From: Neobacillus sp. PS2-9
Lineage (GTDB): Bacteria > Bacillota > Bacilli > Bacillales > Cytobacillaceae
Length of the DNA: 64,000 nucleotides
Direction: 5' to 3'
Assembly (NCBI RefSeq): GCF_030915525.1
Contig: NZ_CP133269.1
Coordinates: 459,001 to 523,000, forward strand
How positions within the stretch are numbered: position 1 is the first letter of the stretch; every line of letters begins with the position of its first letter. A model generated the notes under the pieces. That model searched no databases. It had not been told where the DNA came from and was given only the letters and a program-made list of their open reading frames with translations. A program made the translations under genes and the position numbers. Positions 8,802-17,916 of the stretch are shown here, in pieces.

Positions 8802-10934
8802 ATGTTAGAAAGATACACCCAAACGAAAAAGTTCCTATTACAGGTAAAGAAGGAATTGGAAAAATCAAGCCATATTGATCCATATATTATTGAAAACTCC
8901 ATGCTTGAGCAGGAAATTGTTCGTTTAGAAAATGGAAACTTTAAAATTGCGCTAGTTGCTCCTTTTAGTGCGGGAAAATCTACCTTTATTAACTCAATTA
9001 TCGGTAAAGACTTGTTAAGTATGGACATTCGGGCAGAAACGTCTGTTATCACCAAGATTGCTTATTCAGAGGAAATTAGAATTGAAGTTACCTATTTTGA
9101 AAATAACAAAGTAGATGTTTTCGAAAGAGACGAGCAGGGCAATGCATTAACCTACGATACATGTAAAGAAATTCTACAAAAAATTACGACTGTTCGTGAT
9201 CAAACCAATGAAGAAAAAATTCAACAGGTTATTGTATATTGTCCATTAGATATTTGCCGCGATAATGTTGAATTGATTGATACTCCAGGGCTATTTTCAA
9301 GACATGAAAAGCATGAAGCAATAACCAATAACATTATTCCACAAGTGAACGCTGTTATTTTTATGATTGACCCAGATAGTGTTGGGGAAGAGCACTTTAC
9401 TGATAAAATTAGAAACTATGTAAACTCGGCCAAGACCTCTAGCTTAGAGGAAGATGGCCGTCATATATATTTTGTTATAAACAAAATTGACGTTTTTAAT
9501 GAAGAAGACATCGCAAAGGCAAGACATGAGTTGGAACAGGTGCTTTCAGGTTTAATTTTAAAGCCTAATATCCATGAGGTTTCTGCGTATTTTGGAATGA
9601 GAGGTAAACAGCTATTAACGAAGGATCTTGACATTCAAACGATTCAAAAGGATCGTAAAATCAGCATTCCTGATCCAGAAGATCCAGACTACACGATCGC
9701 TGGTAAACAAATTAAAGAAGAACATGCACAAGATATTATCAAATTTTCAAAGATTCGAAAGCTAGAAAACGCACTTGGCGAGTACTTGCAAAGTAAGAAC
9801 CAATACTTAATTTCCGACGTGGTTGGAAGCATTCGTAGTGTTCTATCTGATACAATTCATAAGCTCGAATTTGAAATTCATGAAATCAACGGATCGATTA
9901 ATGAAGATAAAGCGGTCTATATTCAAAAAATTAATAACTTAAAAGCAGAAATTGAAGAAATTAAAGAGGGAACGGTTCAGCAGATTAACAGCTTAGTAAC
10001 GAAGACCATTGTGGGTGGTATCACGGGAGCTAGTTTAGATAACCAGCTAACAGAGGAAATTGAAGACAAGCTAGTTGATATTTCAATGGATATCGAAAGA
10101 GAAGTATTCAAGAAATGGTCAAGAGCGAAGGTACGGATTGATCGCTACAATGCGGAGGAGATCGTTCAAGCTACGATTCTAGATGCGGAAGAGTATTTAG
10201 TGCAAAAGGTAAAGGAACTCGTAAAAGACTTATTTTTGGATATCCAGAAGATTATCGCTAGTCTCATAAGTGAAATTCAAGAACAATTGAACCTAGTAAC
10301 GGAAAAGCTGGAAGCAGCCGAAGTGAAAAACCTAGGAACTAGAATGGAGAAGATTGGAAGCTTTAACGTGGAAAACCTGGTTGGGTCAACGATGAAGAAA
10401 ATTGAAACGGAGTTTTCAACGATCATTGTTTCAATTGCAAAGGATTGTCAGGAAAAGGTACAGGGGGCCTATGATAATTCGATTTATGAGGTTAAAAAAG
10501 GTGGTTTTGTTAATTGGTTTAAGGGCCTGTTTGGCTCTGCAGAATATGAAGAAAGATTTGACTTATTCCAATACAAGAAAGAGCTGGATCGCTTGATTAA
10601 TGATTTGACAGATACGATGAAGGTGAGAGTAATGGATAGTGAAACCGCAGTTGCTACTCCAATCATCGAGATGTCTAAAGGCATTGTAAAGGACATTAAC
10701 TCAGAAGTGTCGACCATTATCAATAATGTAGTGAAAATTAAGAGCAATGTCCTCAATAGCTTAATTGCAGAGATGAATAGCAATAAGGAAGAAAAGCTAG
10801 CTTCGATTTTGAAAAAACAGAAAAAAATCTCAAGTGTATCTGAAATCAACCATCGTTTTGAGGGTAATTTACAACAACTTCAACAGGAGGATCATAGCCA
10901 TGAACTACAACAGCATGAACCAATCCCTCAGTAA
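8802..10934 (+). CDS. Bacterial dynamin-family GTPase
   Basis: A 710-residue large GTPase, the most canonical of the set. P-loop APFSAGKST at 53-61, DIRAET (switch I Thr at 80), DTPG at 160-163 and NKID at 227-230 are all intact. The rest is long alpha-helical stalk (about 350-700). Near 566-577 the sequence GGFVNWFKGLFG is hydrophobic and aromatic, like the membrane-contacting paddle tip of bacterial dynamins. Dynamins oligomerise and remodel or protect membranes using GTP. GGGAGTGA precedes the ATG, and the spacing of 7 bases from the previous gene indicates co-translation. The two upstream GTPase-like proteins may be its heteromeric partners. Confidence 0.88.
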   Translation: MLERYTQTKKFLLQVKKELEKSSHIDPYIIENSMLEQEIVRLENGNFKIALVAPFSAGKSTFINSIIGKDLLSMDIRAETSVITKIAYSEEIRIEVTYFENNKVDVFERDEQGNALTYDTCKEILQKITTVRDQTNEEKIQQVIVYCPLDICRDNVELIDTPGLFSRHEKHEAITNNIIPQVNAVIFMIDPDSVGEEHFTDKIRNYVNSAKTSSLEEDGRHIYFVINKIDVFNEEDIAKARHELEQVLSGLILKPNIHEVSAYFGMRGKQLLTKDLDIQTIQKDRKISIPDPEDPDYTIAGKQIKEEHAQDIIKFSKIRKLENALGEYLQSKNQYLISDVVGSIRSVLSDTIHKLEFEIHEINGSINEDKAVYIQKINNLKAEIEEIKEGTVQQINSLVTKTIVGGITGASLDNQLTEEIEDKLVDISMDIEREVFKKWSRAKVRIDRYNAEEIVQATILDAEEYLVQKVKELVKDLFLDIQKIIASLISEIQEQLNLVTEKLEAAEVKNLGTRMEKIGSFNVENLVGSTMKKIETEFSTIIVSIAKDCQEKVQGAYDNSIYEVKKGGFVNWFKGLFGSAEYEERFDLFQYKKELDRLINDLTDTMKVRVMDSETAVATPIIEMSKGIVKDINSEVSTIINNVVKIKSNVLNSLIAEMNSNKEEKLASILKKQKKISSVSEINHRFEGNLQQLQQEDHSHELQQHEPIPQ

Positions 10935-11595
10935 TTATCTGGAAAAACTTTACGATAAATTAATCAAAGACAGTAAGAGAATTAGTGATTTTCAAGTTTA
11001 TCATAAAAGCTTTCAATTAGAAGCGGGAAGGTTGTCCAATTACTCTTTTGCTATAAAAGAAGAAGTTAAAAATGAATTAACACAAACTGATTATTATAAA
11101 GGCTTGGGAACGGAAGAAAAAAACAATCTTGTTTCTAAACTTGATCGAATTCATAGCCAATTTACGATTCCTCATTACGAGCTAAAAGAGGAAGAATGTG
11201 TCGATGTTGTAACGATAGAAACTAGCTCTGTCCCAGTATCCCGGGGAAGCCAGAGAGGTTCTGGGGCTCTAAATATAGGAACAGCGGTGGGTGGAATAGT
11301 TGGTCTGGGAATCGGCATCGTAGTCACCAAATCGATCCCACTTATTCTTCTTGGTACAGTAAGTGGTGCGGTTGTAGGGGGAATTGTTGGACATTCGATT
11401 AGGGCTAATCAATCTGTCCCTCAACAAACTCAACGGCGACAGGAAAACCGACCACAAATGGCCCCAAAAACGTACGGGAAGGTAAATAGCCGTAAAGTAG
11501 AAAAAGTAATACAAGTTAGAAAAGCGAACGTAACGAAGCTATTTCAACAATATTTACAACAATTAATTGAGGTTTGTCAGCCTATTTTGAAATAG
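10900..11595 (+). CDS. Glycine-zipper membrane protein
   Basis: A 231-residue protein. I place the start at ATG 10900, behind AGGAGG, not at the longer in-frame options; this gives a 35-base overlap with the dynamin gene. A helical N-terminus (1-110) is followed by a glycine-zipper hairpin of two membrane segments (about 125-170: GTAVGGIVGLGIGIVV and GTVSGAVVGGIVG), then a basic Gln-rich tail and a final helix. Glycine zippers pack tightly and can form pores or insert on demand, so it may be the membrane component or effector of the system; that is inference. Confidence 0.7.
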   Translation: MNYNSMNQSLSNYLEKLYDKLIKDSKRISDFQVYHKSFQLEAGRLSNYSFAIKEEVKNELTQTDYYKGLGTEEKNNLVSKLDRIHSQFTIPHYELKEEECVDVVTIETSSVPVSRGSQRGSGALNIGTAVGGIVGLGIGIVVTKSIPLILLGTVSGAVVGGIVGHSIRANQSVPQQTQRRQENRPQMAPKTYGKVNSRKVEKVIQVRKANVTKLFQQYLQQLIEVCQPILK

Positions 11596-11614
11596 GAAGA
11601 AGGTTTTTTACTCC

Positions 11615-14422
11615 ATGTTAGATCAACTTTTATATTTAAAACGGTATCAAACACCTTTACGAGAAGAAGGTTTACGAAATTACAATTTTAATGAAACAGA
11701 TTATCAATTTATTCAGATAAATAAATTGACGTTATCAGATGAATTGGAGAAAGAGGATCTTCAACGGTATGTCAATCGTTCGATCGAACAGTTTGTGTTA
11801 TCACTCTCGCATGCTTTCTCACCTGTTATTTTTCGCTTGAAAAGTAACAGATTGGACAATAGTGTCTCTTTTTCAATAGGCGTTAAAAAGAAACCAGGAG
11901 AATCGATTGCGGAGAGATTTAGCTCGTATTTTCAGGGGGTTCATTATCATGAAGTGAACATGGAGCATTTTTTTGAGGGCTTTCAGTCACAGGCATTTAT
12001 TACGGGAATCCCTAAGGAAAACGAAACGAAGTTTTTTTCTTATTTAGAGCCATTTGTTAGATTAGCACGAGGCAAGGATTTGATATTAGAAGTTGTGGCT
12101 TCTCCGATTCATCGGACACAGATCGTGAAGAATTTGGAGAGATTGTCTGACATTCGCACTGCTAATTCTGTTCATCTTAAGAAAAGTCACTCTGAAAGTA
12201 CCGCTTACTCAGAGACCAATACTTATAATGAAGGTGAAACCTTTACGGATGGTGAAAACAGCGGTGGTGGGTTGGTTTTTGTTAATAAAGGTAATAATCG
12301 TAGTGAAGGCAGAACGAGTTCCAGTTCAGATGCGAATGGGAAAACGGAAACGAATACGAAAAACATTGAGGAAACAAAACATCAAGCAGCCGAGCTGGAC
12401 CGTTTTTTAGAAACGTATTTAGACCGTATGCAAAAAGCACTATCCACCGGTTTGTGGAAAACATCTATTTCAATTTATACAAAGAGCAAAGAGGAGCTTT
12501 CTCAAGCTTGTGAAGTTTATCAGTCTACGTATAAAGAAGAGTCATTGGAACCTTATCAAGCGTTCAAACTTAGGCAAGCTTATTCTATGATTGGCGTGCA
12601 TGAAACGGCAATTCGTACAAGTCAACACATTGATTTGTTCCATGAACAATTTAGAGAGTATTCTTTTCTGACAAGCAAAGAGCTCTCTTACGTGTTTGAT
12701 TTTCCAAAAGAGGAATATAAGGGCTATGAATTTTCACAATCTCCTCGTTTTGGACAAAGTGCACCTAGTCTATCGGGAATCCCACTAGGTCATATTTATG
12801 ATGGGGACAAGACTACACCTACTCTTTATGAACTTGATTCAAACCAGCTGGTAAAGCATATGCTCGTGGCAGGGATCACGGGAAGCGGAAAAACGAATAC
12901 CATTTTTAACTTAATACAAAGCATTGATGTTCCGTTTTTAATTATTGAACCAGCAAAAAAGGAATACAGAAGATTGAACAAGATCGTTCCAGATTTACGG
13001 GTATACACATTGGGAAATGAACAGATTTCACCTTTAAGGATTAATCCCTTCTATTTTCCGCAAAATGTAAGCATCCAGCAGCATATCGATAATTTGAAGG
13101 TCATTTTTAATGCCTCCTTTACGATGTATGCATCTATGCCCAATATATTGGAGCAGTGTTTTATTAATGTTTATATTAAGAAGGGCTGGAGCTTAACCAC
13201 ATCCAAAAATATTTATATGGGCGATCATGATAATCTTTTATACGAAAAGTATTTTCCTACTATTGAGGATTTGTATTACGAGATTGATAGTTATACAAAA
13301 GAACTAGGATATGCACAGGAACAAATGCAAAATATTCGAGCAGCTCTTTTGACACGAATAAAGAGCTTAATGACCGGTGGAAAAGGCTTTTTACTTAATT
13401 CGGTGGAAACGATGGATATTGGAGAATTGCTATCACATCCAACTGTATTAGAGCTAGAGGCTATTGCAGATGATGATGAGAAATCGCTTGTTATCGGATT
13501 GATCTCGATGTCAATTTACGAATATTTAAAGGCAAATGAAACTGATTTTACCGGTGAACTGAAACATCTTCTGATATTGGAAGAGGCCCATCGAATCTTT
13601 ACGAATGTGACACAAAGTGGAAGCCAGGAAGATGTGAATATTAAAGGAAAAGCAGTAGAAAGTCTGAGTCATATACTTTCTGAAATCCGTGCTTACGGAG
13701 AAGGCATGATTATAATCGATCAAGTACCAACAAAGCTTGCTCCGGATGTGCTGAAAAATACCAATACAAAAATCATTCACCGAATTGTATCAAGAGATGA
13801 CTGTGAATATGTGGCGAATTCGTTAGGTTTAACAGATGATAAAGTTAACTTTATTAGCAAATTAACAAATGGTGCCGCCCTCTACTTTTCAGATGGGATG
13901 AGCTCTCCTGCTCATTTGCAAATTCTGTATGGGAAAGAACATACCCATACGGTACCTGATCAGGAATTACGTTTATCGTCTCAAGCTTACAACGGTTCCG
14001 TTTACACAACCAAGTATATTCACCCCTTAACAGAAGTGATTATGCAGAACTTATCTAATGGGTATCCTCAAATGGAAAGGATTCTGAATGACTTTTATCA
14101 AGTATTATTAAAGCAGCCATTGAAAAATGTAAGGGATATTTACCGCACAACTCAAGAAAATCTCACATACTCAGCATTGGAAGCTGGATTTGATATGAGT
14201 ATTGATACGGATGAGTTTACATACTCTTTTGTAAAGGAAGGGTTAAACAGATTAGTCAAGCAAGATGAGAAAATAAGGAAACAAATTAATAAGAGAATTC
14301 TTATGGAACGTTATTTGGAATGCTGTTTAGAGTTAATTACTAAAGATTATGAAACACATAAGAAGGAATACACATTGTTAGAAAGAAATCAAAGAAGGTT
14401 AGGAGCGGGACACTTTGATTGA
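11615..14422 (+). CDS. HerA/FtsK-type ATPase (DUF87-like)
   Basis: A 935-residue hexameric-type motor ATPase. The N-terminal 185 residues form a barrel-like accessory domain. A low-complexity Ser/Thr/Gly/Asn linker (about 190-250) follows. The RecA-like core starts near residue 415 with Walker A AGITGSGKTN (about 419-428), has IIEPAKKEYR just after, and Walker B LLILEEAHRIF near 650-660, then a sensor-like IIIDQVPTKL. HerA-type ATPases move DNA and usually work with a nuclease; here a PD-(D/E)xK-like gene overlaps its end by 8 bases. Similar pairs are known in anti-phage systems (HerA-Sir2, HerA-DUF4297). The C-terminal 170 residues are helical. Confidence 0.82.
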   Translation: MLDQLLYLKRYQTPLREEGLRNYNFNETDYQFIQINKLTLSDELEKEDLQRYVNRSIEQFVLSLSHAFSPVIFRLKSNRLDNSVSFSIGVKKKPGESIAERFSSYFQGVHYHEVNMEHFFEGFQSQAFITGIPKENETKFFSYLEPFVRLARGKDLILEVVASPIHRTQIVKNLERLSDIRTANSVHLKKSHSESTAYSETNTYNEGETFTDGENSGGGLVFVNKGNNRSEGRTSSSSDANGKTETNTKNIEETKHQAAELDRFLETYLDRMQKALSTGLWKTSISIYTKSKEELSQACEVYQSTYKEESLEPYQAFKLRQAYSMIGVHETAIRTSQHIDLFHEQFREYSFLTSKELSYVFDFPKEEYKGYEFSQSPRFGQSAPSLSGIPLGHIYDGDKTTPTLYELDSNQLVKHMLVAGITGSGKTNTIFNLIQSIDVPFLIIEPAKKEYRRLNKIVPDLRVYTLGNEQISPLRINPFYFPQNVSIQQHIDNLKVIFNASFTMYASMPNILEQCFINVYIKKGWSLTTSKNIYMGDHDNLLYEKYFPTIEDLYYEIDSYTKELGYAQEQMQNIRAALLTRIKSLMTGGKGFLLNSVETMDIGELLSHPTVLELEAIADDDEKSLVIGLISMSIYEYLKANETDFTGELKHLLILEEAHRIFTNVTQSGSQEDVNIKGKAVESLSHILSEIRAYGEGMIIIDQVPTKLAPDVLKNTNTKIIHRIVSRDDCEYVANSLGLTDDKVNFISKLTNGAALYFSDGMSSPAHLQILYGKEHTHTVPDQELRLSSQAYNGSVYTTKYIHPLTEVIMQNLSNGYPQMERILNDFYQVLLKQPLKNVRDIYRTTQENLTYSALEAGFDMSIDTDEFTYSFVKEGLNRLVKQDEKIRKQINKRILMERYLECCLELITKDYETHKKEYTLLERNQRRLGAGHFD

Positions 14423-15227
14423 ATTCAGCACAGCATTGGCTGAGGGAGTAGCAAAGGCTAAAGAAGTGGGAGAGTTTGTAAAACAGACAGGGGCGGAGCT
14501 AGGTAACTTAGATAATGAAGAAATAAATACGGAAGATGTGAAATTTGAAGAAGTAGAAAGATATCACCCCCCTCAAGAAATTACATTTGAGCAGGAAAAA
14601 CTGGAGCCTATAGAGGGGAGTTATATGAATGATAATATTGAGCTAAGTGAAAAAACTGCTCAATATGGGGATCCTGAATACATTAATGAGATTAGGGATC
14701 AAAATGAAAAGGTAGGCCAAGTGTTATCTGAATATGAAAGATCTTTAACAGAAGACCCTTCTGATTTAAATTATCAACGTGTCGATGAAAAACTGGAACG
14801 TTATAAAGGGACGATTTTTGAACATGAATTAAAGGATACCCTTAAAGATAAGTTTGAGGTTGTAGAGGATAAACAGCGTATCGTTGAAACTGATTGGGGC
14901 GAAACGAAACCAGATGTCATTGCTCGTGGTGCTTTGGAAAATATGGAAATTGGAGACCTGGAAATAAAGAAGGGTGAAGATCTTTTTATTGAGGCAAAGT
15001 GTGGAGGAGCAGACTATATTCGAAGCGAAATGGGGCATATGTTAAGGCAAGTAGAAGGGCATGAGGGCAATTCCTTAGTAGTCGTGACGAAGGATTATTT
15101 TGATATTAATCCAAATATCCGTTCGGATTTTGAGAGTAGGCTTGCTGAAAAGGGCAGTCATATTTATGTGGCAGATGTATATTCAACAGACATCAGTGCG
15201 GGGCTATTTAGTAGTCTTCGCTTATAA
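14415..15227 (+). CDS. Putative PD-(D/E)xK-fold nuclease
   Basis: A 270-residue protein started by TTG behind AAGGTTAGGAG and overlapping the HerA-type gene by 8 bases, hence coupled. Residues 1-120 are acidic and low-complexity. From about 130 the pattern of a PD-(D/E)xK nuclease appears: helix with Glu (GTIFEHELKDTL, 132-143), KPD at 165-167, then hydrophobic strand plus ExK (FIEAKCGG, E193 and K195), then a helix and a VVVVTKDYF strand. I infer metal-dependent DNA cleavage or a toxin of the same fold. Pairing with a HerA ATPase fits DNA processing. The acidic N-terminus may shield DNA-binding surfaces. Confidence 0.6.
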   Translation: MIEFSTALAEGVAKAKEVGEFVKQTGAELGNLDNEEINTEDVKFEEVERYHPPQEITFEQEKLEPIEGSYMNDNIELSEKTAQYGDPEYINEIRDQNEKVGQVLSEYERSLTEDPSDLNYQRVDEKLERYKGTIFEHELKDTLKDKFEVVEDKQRIVETDWGETKPDVIARGALENMEIGDLEIKKGEDLFIEAKCGGADYIRSEMGHMLRQVEGHEGNSLVVVTKDYFDINPNIRSDFESRLAEKGSHIYVADVYSTDISAGLFSSLRL

Positions 15228-15243
15228 GAAAGGTTGAGTGGAC

Positions 15244-15663
15244 ATGAGACAAACCTATTATGGAGTTGATTCTATCCTTTTCGAGGAGTTAGAGGAATAT
15301 ATAAAGGAATATATTCAACTCACAAAAGAGATGTTTAACAAAGAACTAGCAAGGGACGAGAAGCTAGTCATTAAACAGAAAAAAGATGAATTGCGACAAT
15401 GGATACAAACTAAACTGTTAGAAGGAGGGAGTATTCTAGGATTTCTAACGGAGGAGCAAGTGGACGAACTACATGCTCAAATTCAGTCCATGGATGAAAA
15501 GCTGGCAGTACAGCTGAATTCAAATTTTATCGCATATTCGCAGCTGGAAGAACTAATTCTGGTTTTCATGGAGCAGCAGGAAATAAATGTGTTGAAAAAT
15601 TTAACCTACTTTCTAGAAAAGGCCAAGCAAAAACAACAACATGTTATTGTTTGGATTATGTAG
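15244..15663 (+). CDS. Small helical protein of the dynamin/HerA operon
   Basis: About 139 residues from ATG 15244; a GTG at 15238 is also possible, but AAAGG at 15229-15233 is better spaced for the ATG. The protein is almost all charged alpha helix with Glu/Lys/Gln, no membrane segment and no known motif. It ends 8 bases before the likely start of the last operon gene. It may be an adaptor or regulator of its neighbours; function unknown. Confidence 0.6.
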   Translation: MRQTYYGVDSILFEELEEYIKEYIQLTKEMFNKELARDEKLVIKQKKDELRQWIQTKLLEGGSILGFLTEEQVDELHAQIQSMDEKLAVQLNSNFIAYSQLEELILVFMEQQEINVLKNLTYFLEKAKQKQQHVIVWIM

Positions 15664-15671
15664 GTGATCAA

Positions 15672-16595
15672 GTGGATTTTACTCAAATCTTAAACGATGT
15701 CTCACAGTATTTAACGAAACAGAAGAAAAGTATGATAGCCAATCCCAGAAATATTAGCTTAATCAATAAAAGGTTGGATTTATATACCACGGCCTTTCAT
15801 AGTGAAATCCAAGAGCTTTTTCAATTAGAAGGAAAACCCTTTCCTAATCTGGATCATGAAATCAAAAAGCCTGAGCTTGTGGACTTAGATATCAGTGAAA
15901 CAGAAAAATTTGATGATATTAGTAGGAAGCTGAAGCAGGCTTCAAGTAAAGGCTTAAGGGAAATACAGGAGTACGATAGAAGAAATTCTGGTCTACTTGC
16001 GATCTACGATTACGATGAAATACGTCATTTATGTACGAGTTTATATCGAATTCTTGAGAGGGATCTTAACTTTGAAAAAGTAGGCATTTTAAAAAGACAT
16101 ATCGACACAATAGACCGTCATATCAGAGAGTTTGCTCTGTATGGAAAAACATCTGACTTGAAAGGGCCTATTAAAAATTTGAGTCATGAAAAAATATTAA
16201 AAGAATACCAAGAAAGAGAAGAAAAAGGAATTGATCAAATTAGCGATACCATCATAAGTAATTATGAAAACTATTTTAAGCAATGTTTAGAGCAATATAA
16301 GTTGGCTTATCAGTCTAGCAATCATTTAATTGATAAATCACCTGCCGACCTTAGAGAATCGGTTAATATACAATCGATGATTATTGAGGAACCTGAGATG
16401 ACTGAAATATTGGATACAGCTACCCCGCTCATAAAAACAGAGATAACCTCAGAGGGTCGAGCGGAGTTCGTTCAAGAACGCCGTAAAATTAAATCTGTTA
16501 TTGTAGTCTATGAAGATAATGAAACAGAAGAGATTTTATTAGAATCAAAGAGCAAGCACTCAATAGAACTGTTAAAGAATATTTTGTTTGATTAA
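15672..16595 (+). CDS. Helical protein, last gene of the dynamin/HerA operon
   Basis: About 307 residues. The start is chosen as GTG 15672 because AGGTGATC just upstream matches the 16S 3' end over eight bases at ideal spacing; a TTG at 15651 lacks any ribosome site. The protein is soluble and mainly helical and coiled coil, with a short beta-like C-terminal end (RKIKSVIVVYEDNETEEILLE). No family recognised. A long inverted repeat follows directly, so the operon likely ends here. Confidence 0.6.
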   Translation: MDFTQILNDVSQYLTKQKKSMIANPRNISLINKRLDLYTTAFHSEIQELFQLEGKPFPNLDHEIKKPELVDLDISETEKFDDISRKLKQASSKGLREIQEYDRRNSGLLAIYDYDEIRHLCTSLYRILERDLNFEKVGILKRHIDTIDRHIREFALYGKTSDLKGPIKNLSHEKILKEYQEREEKGIDQISDTIISNYENYFKQCLEQYKLAYQSSNHLIDKSPADLRESVNIQSMIIEEPEMTEILDTATPLIKTEITSEGRAEFVQERRKIKSVIVVYEDNETEEILLESKSKHSIELLKNILFD

Positions 16596-16598
16596 TCC

Positions 16599-16641
16599 TT
16601 AGGAAGTAGGGGAGCAGCATGACGGTCCTACTACTTCCTAA
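16599..16641 (+). terminator. Inverted repeat closing the nine-gene operon
   Basis: TTAGGAAGTAG at 16599 pairs with CTACTTCCTAA at 16631-16641 around a 21-base loop. There is no T run, so it may act as an mRNA-end hairpin more than as a classical terminator. The loop contains GACGGTCC, a possible scrap of family (i). Confidence 0.5.
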
Positions 16642-16654
16642 TTATATGTAACTC

Positions 16655-16676
16655 ATAAGAACCGTCCCCGCGGCTT
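16655..16676. repeat. Right-arm fragment of family (i)
   Basis: AGAACCGTCCCCGCGGC matches the right end of the short inverted-repeat family; the left arm is missing or reduced. The surrounding bases up to 16839 hold nothing else I can name. Confidence 0.6.
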
Positions 16677-16839
16677 GTACTATCCAAGTTTAGAACAAAA
16701 CGCTTTCCAGATGATAAACCTCTAAAACATCGTTAAGTAATGTGCTGTTAAAGGATTTATTAAAGGGAAATGTGTAAGTATTAATAAAAGGGCAGTAAAA
16801 ATACACCCTTTTAATCACTCCCCCAGAACTTCCTATCCA

Positions 16840-17292
16840 CTAACCAAGTATTTTTATCATATATTCACAATGCTCATCGCCATTTACATTACATTTCACT
16901 TCACGAACAATCACTTTTTTATCATAAATTAGGGAAAATGCGCCTTCTAGAATAGCCCCTTCTAAATCACATGTCATATTCCCTTCATGAATGGGAAGGC
17001 CTTTACAGAAACAATCTTCAATCTTAATATGAATCTCATTTTCTGTGGCATGGATAATGGTTGGAATGCCGATTTTTAGCTCCTTAAATATTTGTAACGC
17101 ATCCTCGATGGTTTGAACCGGGAGGCTTTGACCAATTTTTCTTCCTACAGCCATAGTCGTGTTTTTCCCATTCATCGGTAAGCCTTGATACATCCCAATT
17201 AGTCGGATGGTTCTAAATAATTCGAGGGGAATCATATTGCCTAAGGTGGGTCTATCAATCTTTTTTAAATCTTCATACGTAAAAATCTCCAT
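16840..17292 (-). CDS. V4R-domain protein
   Basis: A 150-residue protein whose C-terminal half matches the V4R (4-vinyl reductase) domain, a small-molecule or metal-binding sensor fold: CFCKGLP (C94, C96), a Cys at 108, EGAFSLIYDKKVIVREVKC (C134) and GDEHCEY (C142). The cysteines suggest metal binding. The N-terminal half is helical and may mediate dimerisation. AAAAAGGAG precedes the ATG. It diverges from a STAS-like gene with a strong palindrome between them. It could be a stand-alone sensor; ligand unknown. Confidence 0.75.
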   Translation of the reverse strand: MEIFTYEDLKKIDRPTLGNMIPLELFRTIRLIGMYQGLPMNGKNTTMAVGRKIGQSLPVQTIEDALQIFKELKIGIPTIIHATENEIHIKIEDCFCKGLPIHEGNMTCDLEGAILEGAFSLIYDKKVIVREVKCNVNGDEHCEYMIKILG

Positions 17293-17342
17293 GGGTGAAA
17301 TCTCCTTTTTCTTTTATATTGTTTATTTTTACAAAAAGAGAA

Positions 17343-17374
17343 TTGCATTTCCTTGATATACATCAAGAATGCAA
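17343..17374. promoter_or_regulatory. Long palindrome between V4R and STAS-like genes
   Basis: TTGCAT...CTTGAT then ATAC then ATCAAG.ATGCAA: arms of 13-15 bases with a 2-base bulge. The inner TTGATATACATCAA matches the enterobacterial FNR consensus TTGAT-N4-ATCAA by form, though Bacillus Fnr prefers TGTGA-N6-TCACA. It is a likely operator for one or both divergent genes. Confidence 0.5.
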
Positions 17375-17544
17375 GAGGATGAAGGGTAATGATACATGCT
17401 AAATTGGAAAATCTACGGTTTAAGAATTTTGTCGAAAATTGTTAATAAACGTATTAAGGTTTTGTTAAGAAAAGACGATTATTATATCTAGTAAATAGGT
17501 AATATATTACACTTTTAAATGAAATTAACTATGGAGGGATTCGT

Positions 17545-17910
17545 ATGTATAAGATTGAAGTAGATCATGAGAAAAAACAATTTATGATCACCCTTGAGGG
17601 GTCACTAAATATGGAGGAAAGTATCGCTTACTCAGCAGAATTGGAGAGTAACCTATCAGGGAAAGACTTAAGTGAGTATTATTTGGTTGTTGATACTTCG
17701 GATTTAAAGATTAGTTCTCATGATTTAGAGGATCAAATGAAGAGGGGAATGGAAATGATTTTTTCTGCCCCATTTAAAGCGCGCTATAATATCGTCCCTA
17801 AAAGTGCGGTTACGAACCTCCAAGCTAATCGTGTGGGAAAAGAGTTTGAACTGAAAAGTAAATTTATTATTGTTTATTCGTATGAGGAGATTCTGGTGAC
17901 AGCTAAGTAA
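17545..17910 (+). CDS. STAS/SpoIIAA-like small protein
   Basis: A 121-residue protein behind ATGGAGGG. The predicted order of strands and helices (strand with FMITLEGSLNMEE, helix, YYLVVDTSDLKISSHDLEDQM, helix, FIIVYSYEEILVTAK) fits a STAS-type fold like anti-anti-sigma factors. The canonical phosphorylated Ser motif is not clear. Such proteins regulate partner switching or bind lipids and nucleotides. It is divergent from the V4R gene. A family (i)/(ii) repeat starts within 10 bases of its stop. Confidence 0.55.
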   Translation: MYKIEVDHEKKQFMITLEGSLNMEESIAYSAELESNLSGKDLSEYYLVVDTSDLKISSHDLEDQMKRGMEMIFSAPFKARYNIVPKSAVTNLQANRVGKEFELKSKFIIVYSYEEILVTAK

Positions 17911-17916
17911 GCAAAA

